Shown: positions 5,228 through 12,808 of the stretch, in pieces
How the letters are laid out: each line of letters opens with the position of its first letter
How positions within the stretch are numbered: position 1 is the stretch's first letter
From: Scatocola faecipullorum
GTDB lineage: Bacteria; Pseudomonadota; Alphaproteobacteria; RF32; CAG-239
Length of the DNA stretch: 15,459 nucleotides
Direction: 5' to 3'
Assembly: GCA_018714685.1 (NCBI GenBank)
Contig: DVNC01000044.1
Coordinates: forward strand, 1-15,459
The notes under the pieces: model-generated
What the model saw: the letters and a program-made list of their open reading frames with translations, nothing else
The model's database searches: none
Told to the model about the DNA's origin: nothing
Program-made: the position numbers and the translations under genes

Positions 5228-8200
5228 ATGAAAAAGTTAATCAATCTCGCAGTTGCAGTCATCATGATGACTCTCTGCTCCGTGATTCTCGGAGCTTGCT
5301 CCGGCAGTGAAATCGAAGGCGACCAACCCGTTAGACCGGTCGACCCGACAGTAGATGAAGTGTTGCGCAACAACTGCACCGAAAATGTAGTTAACACCTA
5401 CACTTCAGACAACGCCGAAATCAAAACCCGTTCGGTTGTTGTCCCGCAGGGCAATTATGAGGCTCTGATTTCAGCCAAATCCGTTCACCAGTTCATCGTT
5501 GACATCCTGTATAAGGAAGATGTTCCGGTGAAACAGGATTCCGTTGCTTACACCGTGACCAACACGGTTAAAGGCTACGGACTGAAAAAGACCCGTTTTG
5601 CCCGCTCGGTCAAAGTTTTTGAAACTTGGAAAGAAGAATCAAAAACTTTGGAAGACGGCCGCGTTGTCCGCGCCTACACCTTTAACGGTGAACAAGGCGG
5701 CGAAGTCTTCAAGCTCTCAACCATTGATGAACAGACTTGCTCAGACGAGTCTGTCACCATTCAGGGAGCAACGTTTGAAGACCTCTGCAAAAACCACTGG
5801 ACCGACCGCAAATTGGTCAAAGTGGAACCTGTTTATTTGGAGCAGGATTCCGCAGACTACAAGTGGTATCGTATAGATTTTATCTTTAACGATGCGCTTG
5901 CTTACGGAACCGATTCCAAAGGCACCGACAACCGCAAGGTCGAATTCACCATGCACGGCGAAAAAGTCTGGATTGCCAAGGAAGGCACTAACCCGCCGAT
6001 TCCTGACGATCCCGAAGAAGTGATTGCCTACACCGCCAAAGAGAAAGGTTTTGAATTCGTCAAGGATTCAATCTCAGCCGAAACCAGCCAGAAGATTACC
6101 GTATCCAAGGCTTGGATTCAGTTTGAAAAACTCCTCTCCACCGGCGAAACCAAACTTTCTTACCGCCCTGAAGTATTGCTTTATTGCCGCGTTGACACCC
6201 CGGCAATTCAGACTCCGGTTAACGTTTCTGATTTTGAAATCAAAAACCTGGAAGCTGAAAAATACAGCAAAATCGCATACGGAGATAAGGAAGAAAGAGG
6301 TAAAAACGTCTTCGTTCAGAAGTACGGCCAAAAAATGACCACAAAAACCAACAAAGCGCAATTCATTTTCGATGGCAAATCCGAAGAAGCAACCTGCGTT
6401 GACTCGCTCGGCATTGAACACCAATTTGAATTCCGCACATGGGACTTTGTGGACCTTGGCACCAAACTGACAGACATGGAACCGCAGGACGGCAAAGAAC
6501 GCAAATTGCTGACGTCAACCATTTCAGCCACCTTTAACAAACGCAGCGCCGAATACAAAGGCGAAGCCGAGTTGATTAAGCTGAAAGACGGCCAAAAGAA
6601 AGCCGGCATTGACATCATCAACGAACGTCCGAAAATTGACGGCGACAAAGTGGTTATTGAGTTTGATAAGGAAAACAGATATAACGATGGTTCGAAAGAC
6701 ACCATCTTCAACCTGACCTTTGACCCGAACTACCGCGTGACCGTTGAAGACCCGATTGCCGTTAAAAACCGCGACTACGCCCGCAAGAGCAACGAAGCGG
6801 TGAAAAAACTGGTGAAGAAAGAAAAAACCGAAGTCGGAACTTTCACCTGGCAGGCTTGCCAATATTCAAACACCTTTGAATATGTCGGCTTCAACAATGC
6901 TTTACAGGCCTATGTACCTGAAAGCGTGCTGTACACCGACGAAGACGGCTTGTCAGACGAAGTGAAGATTCCGGCATGGACTCTGAACTGGGTTAAATTT
7001 GCAAAGAGCAGCAAAAACGAGGGCGACCCGGAAAACCAGATGTATAGTGACACGATTCATTATCAGTTCAAGCTGGCTGAAACCGTTACCCCGATTAAGC
7101 CGAAGCAGCTGCTTCGCGCAACTCTGAGCGGAAGCGACCCGACTGACCCCAGTGCCATCCGTTATGAATATGGCCCCAAAGCTTACCAAAAAGTTGATGC
7201 ACAGACTATCTTCGTTTATCGTGATAAATATGCGATTTATGATGACGGAACCAAGAAAGAAATTGGTCAGGTAGGACACAATGTTACTTTCTATGTAACT
7301 TCTCCCATCGATCAAGAAATCGTGGTTGACAATCTGAACATCAGCAAACTTGACCCGAGTTTCGGCAGCAATGTCAAAGGCAACGTTACCACGGACGGTC
7401 CGTACACCATTACGAACTACACCAAGGAAGCCGTTACCAAAACGCAAAAGTCAAATCAAGTTTTTGTAGGCCACAGCCAGGAAATCATCTACACCGACGA
7501 ATTCGGTCAGGAGGTTGATTTCAATGTATTCGAATGGCAGTTCTCTGAAGTCAGCGGTATTTTCAGTGACTTGGCAAACGACGGTAACTATCAACGCAAG
7601 CTGTTCACTTCCACGATCAGCGGACGTTTTGTTGACGCAAACAATTACGTCGGCAAGGTTATCTTCAAAAAGTCCCAAACCGGTGGCGATGACAAAGACA
7701 TCTCTTATTATATCTATTCCGACAAAGGAATGAGAGAGGTCGGCGACAGCACTTATACCTATATGACCCAGATTCCCGTTTACAAAGACGGCAGCAAAGG
7801 TGTCAGCAAGGAAATAGGTGTCAACATTGGCCGCAAGGCACAGGCTCCAGCTAAGCAAGTGAAAGAAGTCACAGACTTCAACATCACTGAAAGCTCTCCG
7901 AGCACAGGAAGCAAAACTTCCAACGGCAAAACCAGATATAACAAGGGCTTCAAGATCGAAGGTTACAGCACCAGCTATACCACTCGTTCAAACAAAGTTA
8001 CTTATGTATTTGGTTTTGAGAGCGAAGAAGCTGTTTACATTGATGAATTCGGTCACGAAGAAGCCATGAAGCACAGCGATTGGAGCTTTGTAAACAAGAA
8101 CATCAAGAGCGAAGCTCTCTCTGATCAGGACGGTTACAAACGTTACAGCTCTAATTCGACTATCGAAGCAAGCTACAACGGTGTTAAAACCACTTTGATC

Positions 8201-9277
8201 GGCGAAGCAGAACTCAAAATGAAGGCAGCGAAAACACTGAAGAGTGTTGAGTACGGAAACCACGGAATTGACTTTAAATCAGGCAACACTTGGAATGCAT
8301 GGCAGGAATACACCAAAATCTATTCCGACAACAGCCGTGAAAATGCCAAGAAATCAGTTGACTTGAACTATATTGTCAATCCGCAGGCATCCAAGGACCA
8401 AATCGCCAGCGAAGCAAATGCGCCCTACACAGGTTTAACCTCTGGCAGCAGTAATTCAACCACCCGCAGCGGCGGCCAGAACATTACTGTCACGACAACA
8501 AACACGGTTTACACCGAAAACTATACCATTTTCAACGATACTTATACCGCCGTTTCTGAAAAGGCCGTATACAGCGAAGTTGAAGACGGCGTCGAAATCA
8601 AGTTTAACTTCGACTTTGTAGAAATCGGAAACGTGGCACACAGCAGCGACAACTTGAGCAATGCAAACCAGACTAAGGTTGTGGACGGTATCACTTACGA
8701 TATCCATGCACATACCGGCGTTTTGGGTTACAGTGTTGCTTCCAAGAATTTCACTGCCACCTGCTACACCAACGTGTTAGTTGCCCAGCCGGTTAATCCG
8801 AACGTTCCCGAATCTTGGGGACGCGTGAAAGGCGTAGCCGGACACACTCTGGTCTTCGATCCTGACTTTGGCACTGACGGACGTTTCCGTGACTGCTGGG
8901 TCATCAATTTCGAAAACGGCAAATGGGTTGTGCTTGACAACGATTGGAATGACACTTCTTCTTTCTTCGGATGGGACAAGTGCTACAACGACAATCGTTT
9001 GCGCAGCGCTGTCAAGTTTGATGACGGAACTTACTTCCCCTCAACCTGCACCATTGACGGTACCGGTTGGAGCTACGTCGGAGAAAAAATCGGCGGCGGT
9101 TCTAAAGTTGTTGACATGTCTCAGCAAAGAGCTTTGTTAGCAGGTATTAAGAACTTTACCGGCGATTCAACCGCAGAGGTTACTCCCGAACGCGGCGGCT
9201 GGGGACAGGCTTCCGGCAACACGCTGAAAGTGTACACTAAGGATGGCCTTTTGGTTAAGACCATTATTACGAAATAA
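5228..9277 (+). CDS. Giant multi-repeat surface-type lipoprotein, 1349 aa
   Basis: Predicted lipoprotein with lipobox LGAC (Cys24) followed by SGSEIEGD, an acidic tail like that of the 623-aa protein. The body is beta-rich and contains at least three diverged repeats of about 120 residues at 331-453, 698-817 and 878-999. Each starts with a DF.I or DNLNI strand, has a central YxDEFGxE-type motif (CVDSLGIEHQFEF, YTDEFGQEVDFNVFEW, YIDEFGHEEAMKHSDW) and ends with a STI.A.F...GEAEL-type strand. Weaker related segments lie near residues 570-600 and 1100-1190. Residues 1193-1315 are the C-terminal domain shared with the 623-aa lipoprotein (YNDNR, TIDGTGW, QQRA, GIKNFT). The start lacks a Shine-Dalgarno. 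It appears monocistronic. A role as a stalk-like adhesin or binding protein is inference. Confidence 0.8.
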   Translation: MKKLINLAVAVIMMTLCSVILGACSGSEIEGDQPVRPVDPTVDEVLRNNCTENVVNTYTSDNAEIKTRSVVVPQGNYEALISAKSVHQFIVDILYKEDVPVKQDSVAYTVTNTVKGYGLKKTRFARSVKVFETWKEESKTLEDGRVVRAYTFNGEQGGEVFKLSTIDEQTCSDESVTIQGATFEDLCKNHWTDRKLVKVEPVYLEQDSADYKWYRIDFIFNDALAYGTDSKGTDNRKVEFTMHGEKVWIAKEGTNPPIPDDPEEVIAYTAKEKGFEFVKDSISAETSQKITVSKAWIQFEKLLSTGETKLSYRPEVLLYCRVDTPAIQTPVNVSDFEIKNLEAEKYSKIAYGDKEERGKNVFVQKYGQKMTTKTNKAQFIFDGKSEEATCVDSLGIEHQFEFRTWDFVDLGTKLTDMEPQDGKERKLLTSTISATFNKRSAEYKGEAELIKLKDGQKKAGIDIINERPKIDGDKVVIEFDKENRYNDGSKDTIFNLTFDPNYRVTVEDPIAVKNRDYARKSNEAVKKLVKKEKTEVGTFTWQACQYSNTFEYVGFNNALQAYVPESVLYTDEDGLSDEVKIPAWTLNWVKFAKSSKNEGDPENQMYSDTIHYQFKLAETVTPIKPKQLLRATLSGSDPTDPSAIRYEYGPKAYQKVDAQTIFVYRDKYAIYDDGTKKEIGQVGHNVTFYVTSPIDQEIVVDNLNISKLDPSFGSNVKGNVTTDGPYTITNYTKEAVTKTQKSNQVFVGHSQEIIYTDEFGQEVDFNVFEWQFSEVSGIFSDLANDGNYQRKLFTSTISGRFVDANNYVGKVIFKKSQTGGDDKDISYYIYSDKGMREVGDSTYTYMTQIPVYKDGSKGVSKEIGVNIGRKAQAPAKQVKEVTDFNITESSPSTGSKTSNGKTRYNKGFKIEGYSTSYTTRSNKVTYVFGFESEEAVYIDEFGHEEAMKHSDWSFVNKNIKSEALSDQDGYKRYSSNSTIEASYNGVKTTLIGEAELKMKAAKTLKSVEYGNHGIDFKSGNTWNAWQEYTKIYSDNSRENAKKSVDLNYIVNPQASKDQIASEANAPYTGLTSGSSNSTTRSGGQNITVTTTNTVYTENYTIFNDTYTAVSEKAVYSEVEDGVEIKFNFDFVEIGNVAHSSDNLSNANQTKVVDGITYDIHAHTGVLGYSVASKNFTATCYTNVLVAQPVNPNVPESWGRVKGVAGHTLVFDPDFGTDGRFRDCWVINFENGKWVVLDNDWNDTSSFFGWDKCYNDNRLRSAVKFDDGTYFPSTCTIDGTGWSYVGEKIGGGSKVVDMSQQRALLAGIKNFTGDSTAEVTPERGGWGQASGNTLKVYTKDGLLVKTIITK

Positions 9278-9343
9278 ATAAAAGTTTAACCCCGCCCGCT
9301 TTAACCGGCCGGCGATAAAAGATTTTACCGATATGAACAAAAG

Positions 9344-9374
9344 GAGGATGCCGCCGTTTACCGGCCGCATCCTC
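9344..9374 (+). promoter_or_regulatory. Hairpin preceding the terminator
   Basis: GAGGATGC (9344-9351) and GCATCCTC (9367-9374) form a perfect 8-bp stem. The sequence CCGCCGTT at 9351-9358, mostly in its loop, is the exact complement of AACGGCGG at 9387-9394, the 5' arm of the following terminator. The two could compete, giving a terminator/antiterminator arrangement. Confidence 0.45.
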
Positions 9375-9386
9375 TGAAATCCTGAC

Positions 9387-9420
9387 AACGGCGGAGTACT
9401 TATGTCTCCGCCGTTTTTTT
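9387..9420 (+). terminator. Strong intrinsic terminator after the 1349-aa gene
   Basis: AACGGCGGAG (9387-9396) and CTCCGCCGTT (9406-9415) form a perfect 10-bp stem with a 9-nt loop, followed by a run of T to 9420. Apart from this, the neighbouring hairpin and the promoter below, nothing else is seen in 9278-9617. Confidence 0.9.
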
Positions 9421-9545
9421 ATGCCTTTCCGCCCGATAACAAAATTTTCCGAACTTTTAGACTAAAATAAATCTTTTTTACAATTTTAATCAGCTGTTAA
9501 CCCCTTATGCTATATAAAAAAAGATATATTTTTGCAAAATAATGC

Positions 9546-9610
9546 TTGCTTTATTGAAAAACTTAGTGTATATTTGGACAAAATTTGAGTTTTTTATCTA
9601 ACTTTTGGAG
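9546..9610 (+). promoter_or_regulatory. Promoter and ribosome binding site of the porin-family gene
   Basis: A -35 TTGCTT (9546-9551), 17-nt spacer and -10 TATATT (9569-9574) precede a leader of about 37 nt. GGAG at 9607-9610 is 7 nt from the ATG at 9618. The AT-rich DNA offers other possible hexamers, so the promoter position is tentative. Confidence 0.45.
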
Positions 9611-9617
9611 TTAAAAA

Positions 9618-10247
9618 ATGAGCAACAAACTTTTATTGGCGGCTTCGGTGTTTGCAATTTCTTTATCCCTTGCAAACGCGGCATCTGCCTCTTGTGACGG
9701 CCCTTATCTGGCAGTACGCGGCGGCGTGACCAACCACAGCCTCGGCGATAAAGATGAGAACGTTGCTACAGACAAAAAATTAGACGTAGATGACAACGCC
9801 ATGATGTTCAGCGGCGCCATCGGTTACCGCTGGGGATACTTCCGCGTTGAAGCAGAATATGTCTATCGCGAAGATACGGACGATTCCAACATCAAAGTAA
9901 CTCCGGGTATTCATTCGGTTTTCGTTACTCAGCGCTCGGCGGAATTTTCCTCTGAATCATACATGGCTAACGTTTATTGGGATTTGTCTCCTTACACCAT
10001 GTTCACCCCGTATATCTCCGGCGGTTTGGGTATCACCCGTCTGGAATACACTTTCAAAAATACCGGCTTGCCGAATGTTGAATATAAAGAAGACAATTTC
10101 ACCTGGTCTGTCGGCGCCGGTTTATCGGCTCAGGTAACCACCCGCTTTAACATTGATGTCGGTTACCGCTACTACGATATGGGCGAACTGGCCGACGGTG
10201 ACATTCACAACCATGAAGTCTATGGCGGTCTCCGCTACGTTTTCTAA
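9618..10247 (+). CDS. Porin-family outer-membrane protein, OmpA/Omp25-like barrel
   Basis: This 209-aa protein has a signal peptide (core LLLAASVFAISLSLANA, probable AlaSerAla cleavage before Ser25). The mature part starts DGPYLAVRGGVTNHSLGD, the usual first strand of the outer-membrane beta-barrel (OMP_b-brl / porin-family) proteins common in Alphaproteobacteria. Later strands (GAIGYRWGYFRVEAEYVYR, TPYISGGLGITRLEYTF, WSVGAGLSAQVTTRFNIDVG) and the final HEVYGGLRYVF with terminal Phe fit an 8-stranded barrel with no periplasmic domain. It has its own promoter, a Shine-Dalgarno and a strong terminator, so it is an independent gene, likely abundant. Its exact role (surface structure or small porin) cannot be decided from the sequence. 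Confidence 0.85.
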   Translation: MSNKLLLAASVFAISLSLANAASASCDGPYLAVRGGVTNHSLGDKDENVATDKKLDVDDNAMMFSGAIGYRWGYFRVEAEYVYREDTDDSNIKVTPGIHSVFVTQRSAEFSSESYMANVYWDLSPYTMFTPYISGGLGITRLEYTFKNTGLPNVEYKEDNFTWSVGAGLSAQVTTRFNIDVGYRYYDMGELADGDIHNHEVYGGLRYVF

Positions 10248-10266
10248 ACCATTCCCTCAGGAAACC

Positions 10267-10293
10267 AAAGGCCTCTTCTCGAGGCCTTTTTTT
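10267..10293 (+). terminator. Intrinsic terminator after the porin-family gene
   Basis: AAAGGCCTC (10267-10275) and GAGGCCTTT (10281-10289) form a perfect 9-bp stem with a 5-nt loop and T tail to 10293. It lies between convergent genes and might also stop minus-strand readthrough from fliP, although the T tract on that strand is only three bases. Confidence 0.9.
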
Positions 10294-10366
10294 AATATCA
10301 AACATAAATGCAAAATTTAAAAAGCACATACTGACAGAGCAGTCTCTGAGAGAAGACACTAGCTTA

Positions 10367-11110
10367 TCACTTAAAGGATTGAACCAGCGACCCTGCCAAC
10401 ATATACCAGCCGTCCACCAACACAAAGAAAATAACTTTAAACGGCAGCGCCAAAACGGTCGGCGGCAGCATCATCATACCCATGGACATCAGAATTGAGG
10501 CAATCACCATATCAATCACCAAAAACGGAATAAAAATAAGAAAACCGATTTCAAAAGCCCGGCGCAGTTCGCTGATCATAAATGCCGGAATAGCCACTTT
10601 CAGCGGCGTGGCCTCAATCGATTCGGCCGGCTTTTCTTTCGCCAGATCGGTAAACAGCAGCAAATCCTTCTCCCGCGTATTGCGCACCATAAATTCTTTC
10701 ATCGGCGCAGCTGCTTTCTCCAGCCCTTCGGTAATCTCCAGCTTTTCTTCATACATCGGCTTGATACCCTCGTCCCACACTTTTTCAAAAGTCGGCGCCA
10801 TGATGAACATAGTCAGAAACAAAGCCAGCGAAATCAGAACCATATTCGGCGGCGTCGAATTGGTGGCCAAAGCACTGCGGGTTATGGAAAAAACAACGAT
10901 AATCCGGGTGAAAGAAGTCATCATCACCAAAATACTCGGCGCAATCGACAGCACCGTAATCATCAGAATGATGTTAAAAATCCGCGCGGTTGCCGAACCG
11001 GTAGGCTGATCCTGCACATTCAGACTGATGGTCTGCGCCGCGGCTGTGCCGACGGCAATAAAACTGAAAAACAAAACCCACAGGGCAATTCGCGTTATTT
11101 TTCCCGACAT
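10367..11110 (-). CDS. fliP: Flagellar type III export protein FliP
   Basis: FliP is a core channel subunit of the flagellar type III export gate in the inner membrane, assembled with FliQ and FliR. The 247-aa length is normal for the family. Residues 1-25 are the cleavable signal peptide typical of FliP. Hallmark segments are MMTSFTRIIVVFSITRSAL (63-81), TPPNMVLISLALFLTMFIM (86-104) and the C-terminal RAFEIGFLIFIPFLVIDMVI (184-203) followed by MSMGMMMLPP. Four membrane helices are evident. The ATG directly abuts the fliO stop codon; its ribosome binding site (AAGAAGG) lies inside the end of fliO, so the two are translationally coupled. Other flagellar export genes are not in this window. Confidence 0.97.
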   Translation of the reverse strand: MSGKITRIALWVLFFSFIAVGTAAAQTISLNVQDQPTGSATARIFNIILMITVLSIAPSILVMMTSFTRIIVVFSITRSALATNSTPPNMVLISLALFLTMFIMAPTFEKVWDEGIKPMYEEKLEITEGLEKAAAPMKEFMVRNTREKDLLLFTDLAKEKPAESIEATPLKVAIPAFMISELRRAFEIGFLIFIPFLVIDMVIASILMSMGMMMLPPTVLALPFKVIFFVLVDGWYMLAGSLVQSFK

Positions 11111-11398
11111 TTACTTTTTAGCCTTCTTACATTCTGTCGTTTCCAGCAACAGATTTTGATTTGCTCCCAGCAGCAACAGATATTCGGTCTGGTCTTTTTT
11201 CACCAGCACAACCGAATTGCGTGCGTCAATCCGGCGGATTTCTTCAATTTTCAGGCGCTGAGTATCCTGAAGTTTTTTGAAAAACCGGTTTTTGGCACCG
11301 TGCAGCTCACAGTATTTGAACAGCCATAACGTCAGCAGCAACAGCCCCAAAACGAAAGCCAGAGCCAAAACGGCTTTTAAAATCATAATCCATTCCAT
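11111..11398 (-). CDS. fliO: Flagellar biosynthetic protein FliO
   Basis: A 95-aa protein with one N-terminal membrane helix (about residues 4-26, ILKAVLALAFVLGLLLLTLW) and a short basic cytoplasmic domain containing LKIEEIRRIDARNSVVLVKK, the beta-strand pattern of FliO (roles in FliP assembly). Its position immediately upstream of fliP confirms the call, since FliO itself is poorly conserved. I chose the ATG at 11398, preceded by GTAAGGAA, over the in-frame ATG at 11419, which has no Shine-Dalgarno. Divergently oriented to dciA, with an 11-bp inverted repeat in the shared upstream region. Confidence 0.9.
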   Translation of the reverse strand: MEWIMILKAVLALAFVLGLLLLTLWLFKYCELHGAKNRFFKKLQDTQRLKIEEIRRIDARNSVVLVKKDQTEYLLLLGANQNLLLETTECKKAKK

Positions 11399-11433
11399 TG
11401 CGTTTTCCTTACCGGTCATTCACCAACACGAAA

Positions 11434-11467
11434 CTAGCATATTGTAATTTAAATGGCAATATGCTAG
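11434..11467. promoter_or_regulatory. 11-bp inverted repeat between divergent fliO and dciA
   Basis: CTAGCATATTG (11434-11444) and CAATATGCTAG (11457-11467) are perfect inverted arms around an AT-rich 12-nt centre. Each arm reads TATGCT towards its gene, a possible -10, so the element may be a symmetric divergent promoter or operator. It ends 10 nt before the dciA ATG. Neither direction has a recognisable -35. An RNA hairpin is an alternative reading. Confidence 0.5.
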
Positions 11468-11477
11468 CTTTTGCCCT

Positions 11478-12011
11478 ATGAACAAAGAAAACAACGACAA
11501 CCAGCCCCGCCGCGGCGCCGGCGATCTTCAGTCCGTAGCCAAAAGCATTATGCCTTTGGCCCGCAGCATATTGGGCCAAAAAGGCTTTGTCGAAGTGGAT
11601 ATTCTGACCGACTGGAGCGGCATTGTCGGCGAAGAACTGGCGGCTTACACCCTCCCGCAGAAAATAGACTTCAAACCCAATCAGAAAAACAATGGCATTT
11701 TGCACCTGATGGTGCCCAGCGGCGCCTTTGCTCTGGAAATTCAGCACCGTGAAAAATTTATCCTCCAAAAAATAAACACTTATTTCGGCTACAATGCCGT
11801 TTCCGGGCTGAGAATCATCCAAAACGCTTCCGTCCCGCTGCAGGAGCTGCTGCCGAAAGAACCGGCTCGTCCCCGCCGAAAACTTGTAACCGCCGCGGAA
11901 GAAAATTATATAGAAGAACTGACAGATGAAATTAATCATCCCGAATTAAAAGAAATTTTAATAAAATTAGGGCAAAGTGTATTCACCGATAATAATCTAA
12001 AAGAGAAGTAA
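11478..12011 (+). CDS. dciA: DUF721 protein, DciA-type replicative helicase loader
   Basis: This 177-aa protein belongs to the DUF721/DciA family, whose characterised members load the replicative helicase DnaB. The core runs from about residue 22 to 120: W46 in DWSGIVGEELAAYTLPQKI, then GILHLMVPSGAFALEIQH and ILQKINTYFGYNAVSGLRI, the typical KH-like fold signature. The first 16 residues and the last 50 are hydrophilic and variable. The ATG at 11478 lacks a Shine-Dalgarno and sits 10 nt after an inverted repeat, so a leaderless or near-leaderless transcript is possible. The next gene starts 4 nt after its stop codon. DUF721 next to a DsbA-like gene is a familiar alphaproteobacterial pairing. 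Confidence 0.85.
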   Translation: MNKENNDNQPRRGAGDLQSVAKSIMPLARSILGQKGFVEVDILTDWSGIVGEELAAYTLPQKIDFKPNQKNNGILHLMVPSGAFALEIQHREKFILQKINTYFGYNAVSGLRIIQNASVPLQELLPKEPARPRRKLVTAAEENYIEELTDEINHPELKEILIKLGQSVFTDNNLKEK

Positions 12012-12015
12012 GGTC

Positions 12016-12771
12016 ATGAAATTTGAAGATATCGTCAAAAAAGTAAGTTCTTTTGTTGCTGCATTTATTGTTTTTTTCATTGCCGCCGGCATGTATCTGA
12101 GCTGGAAAGGCTTTGTCATGCAGCCCGACGGCCGCATCGTTTTGGTCAAACAGGCCAATGCCGCCATATTTGATGACGAGGCGGAAGAAGACATTGCCCA
12201 GCCGCTCGATTCCAAAATTGCCCTCTCGCTGCCCAAAGGCCCGGTCTTGGGCTCGGCTGAAGCGCCGTTGACTTTATATGAATTTTCTTCTTTCGGCTGC
12301 ACCCACTGCTCAGATTTTCACCTCGGTACACTGCCCAAACTGGAAGCCGACTATATCAAATCCGGCAAATTAAAAGTTATTTTCGTAAATTTTCCGCTTG
12401 ACCGCAAATCAATGCAGGGAGCGATGATTTCCCGCTGCATTCCGGCAGCCAACTACTATGACTACGTCAAAACCGTTTTCAAAAATCAGCGGGAATGGGG
12501 ATTTTCCACCCGCAGCGAACAGATTCTCGCCGACTATGCCGCCCATAACGGCATCAGTAAGGCCAAGGCTTTGGAATGCCTGAAAGACGACGCCGCGGCA
12601 ACAGACATTATTGAAGTCCGCCAACAGGCCATTGACCGGCTGAAAATACAGGGAACTCCTTCTTTTCTGCTTGTTTCCCCCGGCAGCCGCGAGGTTATCA
12701 AAGGCGTTCCCGGCTATGCGTCCTTAAAGGCTTTGCTTGATAAAAAGTTACCTAAAACGGCACAAAATTAA
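12016..12771 (+). CDS. Membrane-anchored DsbA-family thiol oxidoreductase
   Basis: A 251-aa thioredoxin-fold protein of the DsbA/Thioredoxin_4 group, expected to form or shuffle disulfides in the periplasm. Residues about 12-30 form an uncleaved signal anchor. A linker follows, then the first strand GSAEAPLTLYEFSSFGC with the active site C95-T-H-C98, and the cis-Pro loop GTPSF with Pro215. The helical insertion carries two further cysteines, C141 and C188. The C-terminus ends with VPGYASLKALLDKKL. AAGG upstream of the ATG serves as ribosome binding site, and spacing of 4 nt after dciA implies co-transcription. The partner and substrates are unknown; it is too divergent to call dsbA itself. 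Confidence 0.9.
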   Translation: MKFEDIVKKVSSFVAAFIVFFIAAGMYLSWKGFVMQPDGRIVLVKQANAAIFDDEAEEDIAQPLDSKIALSLPKGPVLGSAEAPLTLYEFSSFGCTHCSDFHLGTLPKLEADYIKSGKLKVIFVNFPLDRKSMQGAMISRCIPAANYYDYVKTVFKNQREWGFSTRSEQILADYAAHNGISKAKALECLKDDAAATDIIEVRQQAIDRLKIQGTPSFLLVSPGSREVIKGVPGYASLKALLDKKLPKTAQN

Positions 12772-12808
12772 CAAGTAAGTAACGATTTTTGTTTATAGTG
12801 AGGAACTA

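Noticed and set aside
6953..7858. Long minus-strand frames (164 and 135 codons) inside the 1349-aa gene
   Set aside because: The repeated domain structure and signal peptide support only the plus-strand frame.
9212..9277. C-terminus of the 1349-aa protein resembling the start of a type IX secretion sorting domain (LKVYTKDGLLVKTIITK)
   Set aside because: It is too short, and the protein already has a lipoprotein signal; the 623-aa paralogue has a similar-position tail without that pattern.
9333..9377. 14-codon ORF (ATG at 9333) with AGGAGG inside
   Set aside because: The AGGAGG overlaps or abuts the alternative ATG at 9348 with no proper spacing, and the stretch is better explained as the hairpin arm.
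11409..11939. 176-codon frame antisense to dciA, and a 175-codon frame antisense to fliP (10482-11009)
   Set aside because: Both are shadows of well-supported genes; translations lack family features and ribosome binding sites.
12794..12799. TATAGT just before atpI as a promoter -10
   Set aside because: Transcription would start at or beyond the ribosome binding site, and the nearest TTAACA is 20 nt upstream, too far.
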